Positions 25,887-34,027 of a stretch of DNA of 64,000 nt are shown here, piece by piece. The stretch is from Aureispira sp. CCB-QB1 (GTDB taxonomy: Bacteria > Bacteroidota > Bacteroidia > Chitinophagales > Saprospiraceae). The DNA lies in contig NZ_JHBV01000037.1 in the NCBI RefSeq assembly GCF_000724545.1, forward strand, positions 1 through 64,000, in the 5' to 3' direction. The translations under genes were made by a program, and so were the position numbers. The number at the start of each line of letters is the position of its first letter. Position 1 is the stretch's first letter. The notes beneath the pieces were generated by a model, which was not told where the DNA came from, did not search any database, and worked only from the letters and a program-made list of their open reading frames with translations.

Positions 25887-26282
25887 ATGAGACAATACGA
25901 AACAACGTTCATCATCAATCCCGCACTGTCAGGTGATGAAATCAAGCAGACAGCTCAAATGTATGTCGACTTCCTAAAAGGGGAAGGTGCAGAGATTATA
26001 CATCTTGAAGAAATGGGTGTTCTACAATTAGCTTATCCTATCAAAAAACGTTCTTCTGGAGCTTATTTTTGGTTAGAGTATAAAGCGCCAAATGGAGCTA
26101 TTATCGACAAAATGGAATTGGCTTTCCGTCGTGATGACAATGTATTACGTTATTTGACTATCAAAGTAGACAAGCATAGAGCACAGTACAATGTGGACAA
26201 ACGTGCTGGTAAGTTTGAGAAAACAAATGAAGGTGTTGAAGCAGCTGAATCTGCTGATACTAAAGCGTCTGTAGATGCTTAA
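25887..26282 (+). CDS. rpsF: Small ribosomal subunit protein bS6
   Basis: 131 residues. Begins MRQYETTFIINPALSGDEI and has the ferredoxin-like S6 fold with LAYPIKKRSSGAYFWLEY and a DDNVLRYLTIK strand. The acidic C-terminal tail (EGVEAAESADTKAS) is usual. First gene of the rpsF-rpsR-rplI operon; S6 pairs with S18 on the platform of the 30S subunit. Confidence 0.97.
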   Translation: MRQYETTFIINPALSGDEIKQTAQMYVDFLKGEGAEIIHLEEMGVLQLAYPIKKRSSGAYFWLEYKAPNGAIIDKMELAFRRDDNVLRYLTIKVDKHRAQYNVDKRAGKFEKTNEGVEAAESADTKASVDA

Positions 26283-26384
26283 TCTTGTCTTTTAAGACTG
26301 AGATGATGCAAATGCAAAGTCATTTAAAAATTATTAAAAAATAGTTCTCCAAATCTGATTTGGAAATCATAAAAGCTATAAATT

Positions 26385-26651
26385 ATGGCAACTAGAGAAG
26401 ATATCAAGTTTTTGAGCAATCCTAAGATCGGTCAAAAACGTAAAAAATACTGTCGTTTCCGTCGTTACGGAATTAAGTCAATCGATTATAGAGATGTTGA
26501 CTTTTTGATGAACTTTATCAATGAGCAAGGAAAAATTCTTCCTCGTCGTATCACTGGTAACTCATTGAAATACCAAAGAAAAGTGGCTACTGCTGTTAAA
26601 CGTGCTCGTCACTTAAGTTTACTACCTTATGTAGTAGATAACTTGAAATAA
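26385..26651 (+). CDS. rpsR: Small ribosomal subunit protein bS18
   Basis: 88 residues. Contains the family core [58 protein letters not shown]. Binds 16S rRNA with S6. 103 bases after rpsF, normal for Bacteroidota. Confidence 0.97.
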   Translation: MATREDIKFLSNPKIGQKRKKYCRFRRYGIKSIDYRDVDFLMNFINEQGKILPRRITGNSLKYQRKVATAVKRARHLSLLPYVVDNLK

Positions 26652-26709
26652 ATAACAGCTTAAACGCTAGTTTATTCTTTTTTGAATCTTGATAATCTGA
26701 CTATAAATC

Positions 26710-27171
26710 ATGGAAATTATATTATTAAAAGATGTAGAGCACATCGGTTTGGCCAAAGCATTGGTTACTGTAAAAGCTGGTTATGCTCGCAATTATTTGA
26801 TCCCTCAAGGATTGGCAATCGTTGCTAACAAAGCAAACAAAAATAGCTTGAAACAAGAGATTCTTCAACAAGAAGAAAGAGCTCAAAAAATCTTAGACGA
26901 GGCTAAAGAATTGGCTACTACATTGGCTAGCCAAACGCTTAAAATTGCTGCCAAAGCAGGTACAAGCGGCAAAATCTTTGGTTCTGTTTCTAACGTTCAG
27001 TTGGTGAATGCTCTTAAAGATACATTTGGAGTTGAAATCGACAAGAAAAAAATCAAGCTTCCTGAAGAAGTTAAGATGCTAGGAACTTACACGGCTGTAG
27101 TAGCACTTCACAAAGAAGTATCTGCTTCTGTTAAGTTTGAGGTATACGACGATAAAGATGAAGTAGCTTAG
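26710..27171 (+). CDS. rplI: Large ribosomal subunit protein bL9
   Basis: 153 residues. N-terminal domain MEIILLKDVEHIGLAKALVTVKAGYARNYLIPQGLA binds 23S rRNA near the L1 stalk. A central long helix and a C-terminal domain with GKIFGSVSN follow. Last gene of the operon. Confidence 0.97.
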   Translation: MEIILLKDVEHIGLAKALVTVKAGYARNYLIPQGLAIVANKANKNSLKQEILQQEERAQKILDEAKELATTLASQTLKIAAKAGTSGKIFGSVSNVQLVNALKDTFGVEIDKKKIKLPEEVKMLGTYTAVVALHKEVSASVKFEVYDDKDEVA

Positions 27172-27203
27172 TAGTTGCTGAGTTCAGTCATTAAAAATTA
27201 TAC

Positions 27204-27237
27204 AATCCTACTCATATTTTTTGAGTAGGATTTTTTT
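27204..27237 (+). terminator. Terminator of the rpsF-rpsR-rplI operon
   Basis: AATCCTACTCA (27204-27214), loop TATTTTT, TGAGTAGGATT (27222-27232), and a T-run to 27237. Confidence 0.9.
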
Positions 27238-27985
27238 GTTAGAAATTGTTTTGATATTTCTTTAACAATTTGATGAATAAGAAAAATTCACGCTCTACGT
27301 TAAAGTGTTAAGTGATAGGGCTTATTGAAAACGGAACACCTCTTGATCCTTTGATCGTTATTGTTGTCCTAAAATTGTAGCCAGAACAAAAAATCAATAA
27401 AAATAACAACTTTCACTATGCTGACTTGTTTTTATTGTCATGCAATTGATATTTAGGAAGGCTTTATATAAGTAATTTAAAGAATAGTTTTTTTTGACAA
27501 TTTTTTGTACAATTGCTTCTTCAATACTTGATCTTGATAGGATGGTATGACAATATCAGATCTTTGGATAGGCGCTTCGATACTAAGCCAGTAGAACGTT
27601 CTCCAACTTCATGATATATTATTATATTTGCCTAGCTTGGTAATTATATTTTAGACTATTAATCAGTAGTTTTTTAACACAATACTAGCTACGCTGCTAT
27701 AAACAATAACCTTAACAAGCTACGCTGTTAAAACTATATTAAGAACACCAAACGGAGTCATTGGTGCGTATGTAGGTAACCAAGAAGAGAGGGAAGGAAG
27801 CACAGTAGGTAGGCAAAAAATTATCAACTAAAAAATCAGCTTACTTTTGTGTGGATACAAAATAAAAAAGTGTAGGTTTAGTAAGCAAACAATTATATTG
27901 AGTTGTGCTGTGTCAAGATCTAATTTTGTCGACTATTAGAAGTTACATACTCCATTTAATCTAAGAAACAAATAAATCCATTGGA
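27238..27985. other. Long intergenic region (~750 bases) before the TPR gene
   Basis: No ORF with family content on either strand and no clear RNA gene. At 27684-27730 it carries two members of the dispersed palindromic repeat family (CTAGCTACGCTGCTATA and AAGCTACGCTGTTAA). The remainder is AT-rich. It may include the promoter of the TPR gene, but I could not assign a -33/-7 pair. Confidence 0.4.
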
Positions 27986-30900
27986 ATGAGTATTAAAAAA
28001 TCTTTTATTGCCCTTATTTTTTTGAGTATAAGTAATCTGCTTATTGCTCAAGAATCCGCTATTTATAGAGATTATCAGGAAACTTATAAACGTGGGATGC
28101 ACTTTTATAACCAACGTCTCTATGGACAAGCTTTGGAAGAATTTGATAAAGTTGTTCAAGCAGAACAGCTCTTTCAAGACACGGATGTACCAATGTATAT
28201 CCTTCAGTCAGAATTGCATTCAGGTTTGTCTGCTTTGTATCTTGGTCAACCTGATGCAGAGAAACGCTTGTTGTATTTTATGGAAAAAAATGAGCCTAGT
28301 GCCGTAGCGACTAGAGCACGTTTGGCTTTGGGGAATTATTATTATGATCAAAGAGATTATAATATGGCTATTAAATACCTAAGTGAGGTTTCTTCACTCG
28401 AATTGACCAATGAAGAAATCATTGAAAAAAAATTCAAATTAGGGTATGCTTATTTTGTAAAGAAAAAATTTGATAAGGCAAATGCTTTGTTTACACAAAT
28501 CAAAGAAGCAAAGACACAATATTATTATCCTTCTAATTATTATTACGGTATCACTGAATTCTTTGACAAGGATTATGATAAAGCTTTGGAAGCGTTTAAT
28601 CGAGCTAACCAATCGAGCCGTTATGAGAATATTGTTCCTTCTTATATCATTCAAATATATTTTGCCAAAAAGGAGTATAAAGAAGTTATCAAGTTTGGAA
28701 AGCCTTTAGTCAATAAAAAAGAGCTTCGGGAACGGGAACAAGTTGCTCAATTGGTTGGTCAATCGTACTTTGAACTTGGGCAGTATCGAAAAGCTTTGCC
28801 TCTATTGGAGCAATACGTAGAAAAAACACCTAAAGTAACTAAGGAAGCCTTGTATCAATTGGGATATACGCAATACAAAACAGGAAAGTATAAGGAGGCG
28901 ATTAAGAACTTTGAACAGTTGAACAGCGAAAAAAATCCTTTGGGACAAAATGCGTTGTACAATATGGCAGATTGCTTATTAAAAACCAATGATAAATCTG
29001 CTGCCCGCCAAGCATTTCAAAAAGCTAGTAAGATGAACTTTAATCCTGCTTTGCAGGAAGATGCTTTGATTAATTATGCCAAACTATCGTATGAACTAGG
29101 ATTCGATAGTGAAGCTATATCTGCATTGCAAGATATTCCTATTGCATCGGATTATGGCAATGAAGCACAAAACTTAATGGCAGAAGTGTTTTTGAATACT
29201 AGAGATTATGACAAAGCTCTAGAGACGTTGCGCAAAATGGACAAAAACAAGAAAACGGCCAAAATCAAAGAAACACATCAGAAAGTGGCTTACTTTCGAG
29301 GAGTACAGTTGTACAATGATGGAAAGTATAATCAAGCTATCAAATTGTTTGATGAATCCTTGGCTCAAGGAATCAATATGGAAACTAAGGCACTGGCTTA
29401 TTTTTGGAAAGCAGAAGCGTTTTTCAAACAGGAAAAATTTGATGCTAGTATTGATGAGTATGGTAAGTTTTTGTTGATAGAAAAAACCTTAAAACGGTTG
29501 CCCGATAATTCATCTTTAGGAGTTGCTTATTATGGAATGGGTTATGCTTATATCAAGAAAGATGATTATGCCAATGCTTCTAAGTATTTTAATAATTCGG
29601 TGAATGTGATCGAGAAAAAGTTAAGAAGTTATAATGATAAGTATGTCACCAACTTTGTTTATCCAGACGCCTTATTGCGTGCTGGTGATTGTTTGTTGTA
29701 CTTGAGAAACTATTCAGGAGCTCAAGGGCATTACAATACCATCATCCGAAACAATTACCCCAATAAAGATTATGCAATGTATCAGTTAAGTTTGATTCAT
29801 AATCTAGAAAACAATACGACTAGTCAGTTGGCTTTGTTGGATAAAATTATCCGTGATTACCCTAGCTCTCGTTATGCAGATGATGCTTACTATGACAAAG
29901 GGAATACCTTATTTAATATGAACCGCAAGGATTTGGCAATTGCAGCTTACGAGCAGTTGTTGCAAGATTATCCTAATAGTGATATGAAAAACAAAGCTCT
30001 GTTAAAACTAGGTTTAATTGCTTATTCTGTAGGACGAAATGAAGAGGCTTTGAATTATTACAAAGGAGTCTTTAGAACAGATCCGCAAAGTGAGGAAGCT
30101 AAGGATGCCTTGGCGGCGATCAAAGAAATTTATATAGAGGATGGCAATCCAGATGGGTACTTTAATTTTGTGAATACGGTTCAAGGGTACAATGTAGGAG
30201 AGTTTGAGCGAGATTCTTTAATGTTTATTGCGGCACAAATTAAATTTAACAATGCGGATTGGGAAGGAGCTGTAGCTAGTTACACTAGTTATTTAGATCG
30301 CTTTCCAAATGGATTGAATAGTATCCAAGCACATTTTAATAGGGGAGAAGCTTTATTTGATTTGAAACGCTACAACGAAGCGATTCAAGATTATGCTTAT
30401 ATTTCGGATCAAGGAAGCTCAATTTTTGCAGAAACTGCCAACCATCGAGCAGCAAATATTGCTTATTACAGCACACAAAATTTCCGTGAAGCTCAGAAAT
30501 ACTATGGGCGTTTGGAACAAACAGCAACAACAGAAGAATTGCTTTTCGAGGCACAACAGTTTGGGATGCGTAGTGCTTTTTATGCTTCAGATTTTCAAAA
30601 TTTGCCTTTGATTGCAGAGCGTTTAATAAAGAATTCTCGTGCGACGACACAAGATCATGCCGAAGCGTATTACTTTATTGGAAAGGCGTATCTTGCACAG
30701 AAGGATTACGATCAAGCACTGGCGGCTTTTAGCAAGAATATACAATTGTCAGGAGACGATGTGCACTCGGCAGAAGCGCGTTACTGGAGAGCTTATATTA
30801 CCTACAAAAAACGCGATTTGGATAAAGCAATGGATTTATGTTTTAAAAATAATAAAGAGATACCAGGACATCCTTATTGGTTGGTTAAGAGCTTTATTCT

Positions 30901-31105
30901 TTTGGCAGATATTTATGCAGAACAAGACAACCTATTTCAAGCAAAGGCAACCTTGCAATCTATCGTTGATAACTACGATGGCGATCAAGAATTGTTGAAT
31001 GAAGCAAAACGTAAGTTGCAACGTGTAATTGATGCTGAGAAAAGTAAGAGCAAAATCAAACCATCTAATTTGAATGGTGATTTGGAAATGCTTGAGGAAA
31101 ATTAA
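27986..31105 (+). CDS. Large secreted tetratricopeptide repeat protein
   Basis: 1039 residues with an N-terminal signal peptide (MSIKKSFIALIFLSISNLLIA). The whole mature chain is TPR-like helix pairs (YKRGMHFYNQRLYGQALEEF, ALYQLGYTQYKTGKYKEAIK, AYYFIGKAYLAQKDYDQALA and many more), making a long superhelix that holds protein partners. The next gene encodes a beta-barrel outer-membrane protein 135 bases downstream. TPR plus outer-membrane-protein pairs recur in Bacteroidota, so this is likely a periplasmic scaffold for envelope assembly. Exact role unknown. Confidence 0.85.
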   Translation: MSIKKSFIALIFLSISNLLIAQESAIYRDYQETYKRGMHFYNQRLYGQALEEFDKVVQAEQLFQDTDVPMYILQSELHSGLSALYLGQPDAEKRLLYFMEKNEPSAVATRARLALGNYYYDQRDYNMAIKYLSEVSSLELTNEEIIEKKFKLGYAYFVKKKFDKANALFTQIKEAKTQYYYPSNYYYGITEFFDKDYDKALEAFNRANQSSRYENIVPSYIIQIYFAKKEYKEVIKFGKPLVNKKELREREQVAQLVGQSYFELGQYRKALPLLEQYVEKTPKVTKEALYQLGYTQYKTGKYKEAIKNFEQLNSEKNPLGQNALYNMADCLLKTNDKSAARQAFQKASKMNFNPALQEDALINYAKLSYELGFDSEAISALQDIPIASDYGNEAQNLMAEVFLNTRDYDKALETLRKMDKNKKTAKIKETHQKVAYFRGVQLYNDGKYNQAIKLFDESLAQGINMETKALAYFWKAEAFFKQEKFDASIDEYGKFLLIEKTLKRLPDNSSLGVAYYGMGYAYIKKDDYANASKYFNNSVNVIEKKLRSYNDKYVTNFVYPDALLRAGDCLLYLRNYSGAQGHYNTIIRNNYPNKDYAMYQLSLIHNLENNTTSQLALLDKIIRDYPSSRYADDAYYDKGNTLFNMNRKDLAIAAYEQLLQDYPNSDMKNKALLKLGLIAYSVGRNEEALNYYKGVFRTDPQSEEAKDALAAIKEIYIEDGNPDGYFNFVNTVQGYNVGEFERDSLMFIAAQIKFNNADWEGAVASYTSYLDRFPNGLNSIQAHFNRGEALFDLKRYNEAIQDYAYISDQGSSIFAETANHRAANIAYYSTQNFREAQKYYGRLEQTATTEELLFEAQQFGMRSAFYASDFQNLPLIAERLIKNSRATTQDHAEAYYFIGKAYLAQKDYDQALAAFSKNIQLSGDDVHSAEARYWRAYITYKKRDLDKAMDLCFKNNKEIPGHPYWLVKSFILLADIYAEQDNLFQAKATLQSIVDNYDGDQELLNEAKRKLQRVIDAEKSKSKIKPSNLNGDLEMLEEN

Positions 31106-31240
31106 ATTGAAATTGATAACCATCAAGTTTCTTTTTCTCGTTTGCTTGTGAAGTTGTTTTTGGAAAATGCGCAGCATATGCCCAAACAGCTTTATAGATA
31201 AAAATAAAAGTCTAATCTTTTGAGCTTTAAAATTAGAATA

Positions 31241-32956
31241 ATGAATAATATAAATAGAGTAATTTTATGGTGCTTATTGTTGGCATTTTGTCAAATCGGG
31301 ACAGCACAGATTATAGATGACACTCAGACAGAATTTCTGAAACCATTTCGTGCAAAATTGGCAAAAAGCAAAAAGTTTGAGGCAGCTCCTTTATTGCCCA
31401 AACTGGATACTAATGCCAATAAAAAATTGAATTATGTTGTCCCGACACATTTGTCAACATTAGCTTATCCTGCGCCTGTCATTCGCCCTTTGGCAATGCC
31501 TAAAGCTAAGGATGCACCAGTGTATAGTTTTTATGCAAAAGCTGGATTTGGTTATCCTTTGTCTCCTTTGGTAGAATTATCTTATTATAATAAAGATATC
31601 AACAACTTGAAGTTTGGCTTGAATGCTCGACACCATTCTGTTATTCAAGGATATTTGCCCAATCAAAGTTTTACTAAGACGCATTTTGATGCGAATGCGA
31701 CCTATTTTACTCAAAAAAATCTAGCTGTTGGAGCTCGTTTTGAGTTTAATTTTAACACCAATCGCTTTTATGGATTTACAGATTCAATAGAGACAATTAC
31801 GATTAGTGAGGATAGTATGCGTCAGCGTTTTGTAGATGTAAAAGGAAATATTAATTTATTTAATAGCACAATTAATAAGGCAAATTTCAATTATCGTGGA
31901 GATATTGATTTTTATAGCTATAGCGATGCTTTTGGTTCTAGCGAGTTTAGTTTGACTCCTAATATAATGATAGAGAAGTGGTTTGGAAAAAGTAAAAATA
32001 GGCATCCTTTGCGTTTGAATGTCGGTCTCAATTATTTGTCCTTTGATGATGTTCCTATTACAATTGACAGCACAACAACAACAGCTACAAAAAGTATTTT
32101 CTTATTTTATTTTCATCCAACCTTTACCGTTAATGCTGGAGACTTCAAAGCTCGTTTAGGGGTGAATTTAGGTGTTAATGAAGGTAATTTCTTTATTCAT
32201 CCAGATGTTGAATTGTCTTATTCTATTGCAGAAGGTGCTTTTATTCCTTACGCAGGCGCAGTCGGACAAGTACGCCAAAACAGCTTCCGTTCTTTGACTT
32301 ACTACAATCGATTTTTGGTTTCCAATCCAGAATTGCATCACACCAATTATTTGGAATTGTTTGGTGGTTTAAAAGGTTCTATCAAAAAGATAGGTTACGA
32401 TGTTAAAGCAGGTTATGCGATTACTCAAAACTTGCCTTATTTCTTGAACGATACTTCTGATAGCTTGGCTCAGTTTTCTAGATTCCGACCAGTATACGAT
32501 ACCACAGGAATCGTCTTTGTGAGAGGAACACTGGATTTCAGACTATTAAAAGATTTGGTTGTTGGAGGAACAATAGGTTATAATATTTATAATACAAAAA
32601 ATTACGAAAAAGCATTTCATTTGCCTACATTCGAGAGTAATTTCTTTATTACTTATAATATGTATTTTAATGGAAAAAAATCAAAACCGAAAAAGGGTGG
32701 ACGTAGAGATAGTAACTACTTGTCACTCAAAGCGGAGTTGTTTGTAAATGCAGGAGTACCTTATTTGGATGAGACCAATACCGTAAAAGTACTACAAGGC
32801 TTGTACGATTTTAGTTTTAACATTCGTTATCAAGTTTCTCCTAATTTTGCGCTTTTTGCAGATTTAAATAATATTATACACAATCAAAATCAACGCTGGT
32901 ACTTGTATCGACAATTAGGATTTAATGGTATGGTTGGCTTAGAACTGAAGTTCTAA
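31241..32956 (+). CDS. Outer-membrane beta-barrel protein
   Basis: ATG at 31241 (MNNINRVILWCLLLAFC, ending GTAQ) preferred over TTG at 31220, giving ~571 residues. After the signal peptide come ~80 residues of linker and then alternating amphipathic strands (SFYAKAGFGYPLSPLVELSYY, FKARLGVNLGVNEGNFF, FNIRYQVSPNFALFADLNN), closing with LELKF, an aromatic last residue as in outer-membrane barrels. There is no plug domain, so it is not a TonB receptor. Follows the TPR gene and may be functionally linked to it. Confidence 0.8.
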   Translation: MNNINRVILWCLLLAFCQIGTAQIIDDTQTEFLKPFRAKLAKSKKFEAAPLLPKLDTNANKKLNYVVPTHLSTLAYPAPVIRPLAMPKAKDAPVYSFYAKAGFGYPLSPLVELSYYNKDINNLKFGLNARHHSVIQGYLPNQSFTKTHFDANATYFTQKNLAVGARFEFNFNTNRFYGFTDSIETITISEDSMRQRFVDVKGNINLFNSTINKANFNYRGDIDFYSYSDAFGSSEFSLTPNIMIEKWFGKSKNRHPLRLNVGLNYLSFDDVPITIDSTTTTATKSIFLFYFHPTFTVNAGDFKARLGVNLGVNEGNFFIHPDVELSYSIAEGAFIPYAGAVGQVRQNSFRSLTYYNRFLVSNPELHHTNYLELFGGLKGSIKKIGYDVKAGYAITQNLPYFLNDTSDSLAQFSRFRPVYDTTGIVFVRGTLDFRLLKDLVVGGTIGYNIYNTKNYEKAFHLPTFESNFFITYNMYFNGKKSKPKKGGRRDSNYLSLKAELFVNAGVPYLDETNTVKVLQGLYDFSFNIRYQVSPNFALFADLNNIIHNQNQRWYLYRQLGFNGMVGLELKF

Positions 32957-32987
32957 TTAAAAAGCAAACGCCCTCTACTAAAAATAC

Positions 32988-33025
32988 AAACGCATGTAAG
33001 TCCTAAGATTTGCATGCGTTTTTTT
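32988..33025 (+). terminator. Terminator of the TPR/outer-membrane protein unit
   Basis: AAACGCATG (32988-32996) pairs with CATGCGTTT (33013-33021), followed by T to 33025. Confidence 0.78.
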
Positions 33026-33046
33026 CGGAATACCGCCTATTAACAA

Positions 33047-33068
33047 TAGTTAGCAGCGTAGCTAACTA
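33047..33068. repeat. Dispersed palindromic repeat
   Basis: TAGTTAGC-AGCGTA-GCTAACTA, a perfect 8-base inverted repeat around a 6-base centre. The same palindrome is found at 33960-33981, and partial forms at several other intergenic sites. Confidence 0.6.
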
Positions 33069-33103
33069 CTATATTAATAGATTATCACACAAGGAATAAA
33101 ATA

Positions 33104-33736
33104 ATGAAGCAAACCATTTATTTCCTGACTTTCTTTTTTTTAATAATGCACACCGCATTGGAGAGCACAGCACAAGAATGGAAAAAAACAGAATTCAGCA
33201 AGGGAGATACTTTAGTGCATATAGAGCTTTATGTAGACGAAAAAGGAAAACCTATCGCTGATTCTTTAGGAACCCATAAAATCGTTTCGGAGTATAAGAA
33301 TTATTATTTGTTAAAATCAGAGCGATTTGGTTTAGATGGTGCCCGAACGGAAGATCATCGAGGAGTCCACCAGCAGGTTATTTTTTTGAAAAAGTTTTTC
33401 AAGTTTTATGATAAAGAAGGCAATCCATTGCAATGGGTAAAAGAACCTTATGCTTATGAGCAAAGCAATGCGACTTATTGTATTTTTAAATACAATAAAC
33501 ACAGCGATTTATTGGAAGTCTGTTTTTATAAAGATGATGTGCTAGAAAAAGGAACGGCAGGGGTATATGTTCGGAAGCGAACGGATGCGGTAGAATCCTA
33601 CAAAGGCATGATTCATAAATATCAATACAAATATTCTCGCAATCGCAATACAATTAGAGAATATACCTACAACATACGAGGCGACTTTGTTGAGATGAGG
33701 ATTCTAAAACGAAAACGAACTAAGAAAAAAGGGTAA
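33104..33736 (+). CDS. Exported protein of unknown function
   Basis: 210 residues with signal peptide (hydrophobic residues 5-18, cleavage around ESTAQE). The mature part is a basic beta-rich domain with repeated K/E/Y segments (EYKNYYLLKSERFGLDGAR, HKYQYKYSRNRNTIREYTYN). The ending is lysine/arginine-rich (RKRTKKKG). No family recognised. Free-standing between dispersed repeats. Confidence 0.65.
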   Translation: MKQTIYFLTFFFLIMHTALESTAQEWKKTEFSKGDTLVHIELYVDEKGKPIADSLGTHKIVSEYKNYYLLKSERFGLDGARTEDHRGVHQQVIFLKKFFKFYDKEGNPLQWVKEPYAYEQSNATYCIFKYNKHSDLLEVCFYKDDVLEKGTAGVYVRKRTDAVESYKGMIHKYQYKYSRNRNTIREYTYNIRGDFVEMRILKRKRTKKKG

Positions 33737-33740
33737 TCAA

Positions 33741-33775
33741 CGACCACGAAGTAGCAGCATAGCTAACTACTAGTA
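33741..33775. repeat. Dispersed repeat, CGACCACGAAGTAGCAGC type
   Basis: CGACCACGAAGTAGCAGC followed by ATAGCTAACTACTAG. The same string recurs at ~50600 and, inverted, at ~55450. Confidence 0.55.
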
Positions 33776-33828
33776 GTTAATAAGATGGTATAAAATATTG
33801 GGGATTGATGTTACTTTATTTGTCATTT

Positions 33829-33928
33829 GTCCGTTTTAGAGGAAAAACGTCCGTTTTGGATGTTTTTAAGAAAGAAGCATTCACAAAATATCCTCAATGT
33901 CCGTTTTTGAACCAAATCTGTCCGTTTT
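33829..33928 (+). promoter_or_regulatory. Four direct repeats GTCCGTTTT before the metallophosphoesterase gene
   Basis: GTCCGTTTT occurs at 33829, 33849, 33899 and 33920, with start-to-start distances of 20, 50 and 21 bases, close to whole helical turns. It looks like a cooperative binding array for a regulator. The gene starts ~100 bases downstream. Confidence 0.45.
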
Positions 33929-33959
33929 ATATACAAAAAATAAGAGTTATTTGGATCAA

Positions 33960-33981
33960 TAGTTAGCTGCGCTGCTAACTA
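33960..33981. repeat. Dispersed palindromic repeat
   Basis: TAGTTAGC-TGCGCT-GCTAACTA, with the same arms as at 33047-33068 and a different 6-base centre. Confidence 0.6.
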
Positions 33982-34027
33982 CTATTGGATAATAATATAT
34001 TTTTTATCACACGAATAAATAACTCAA

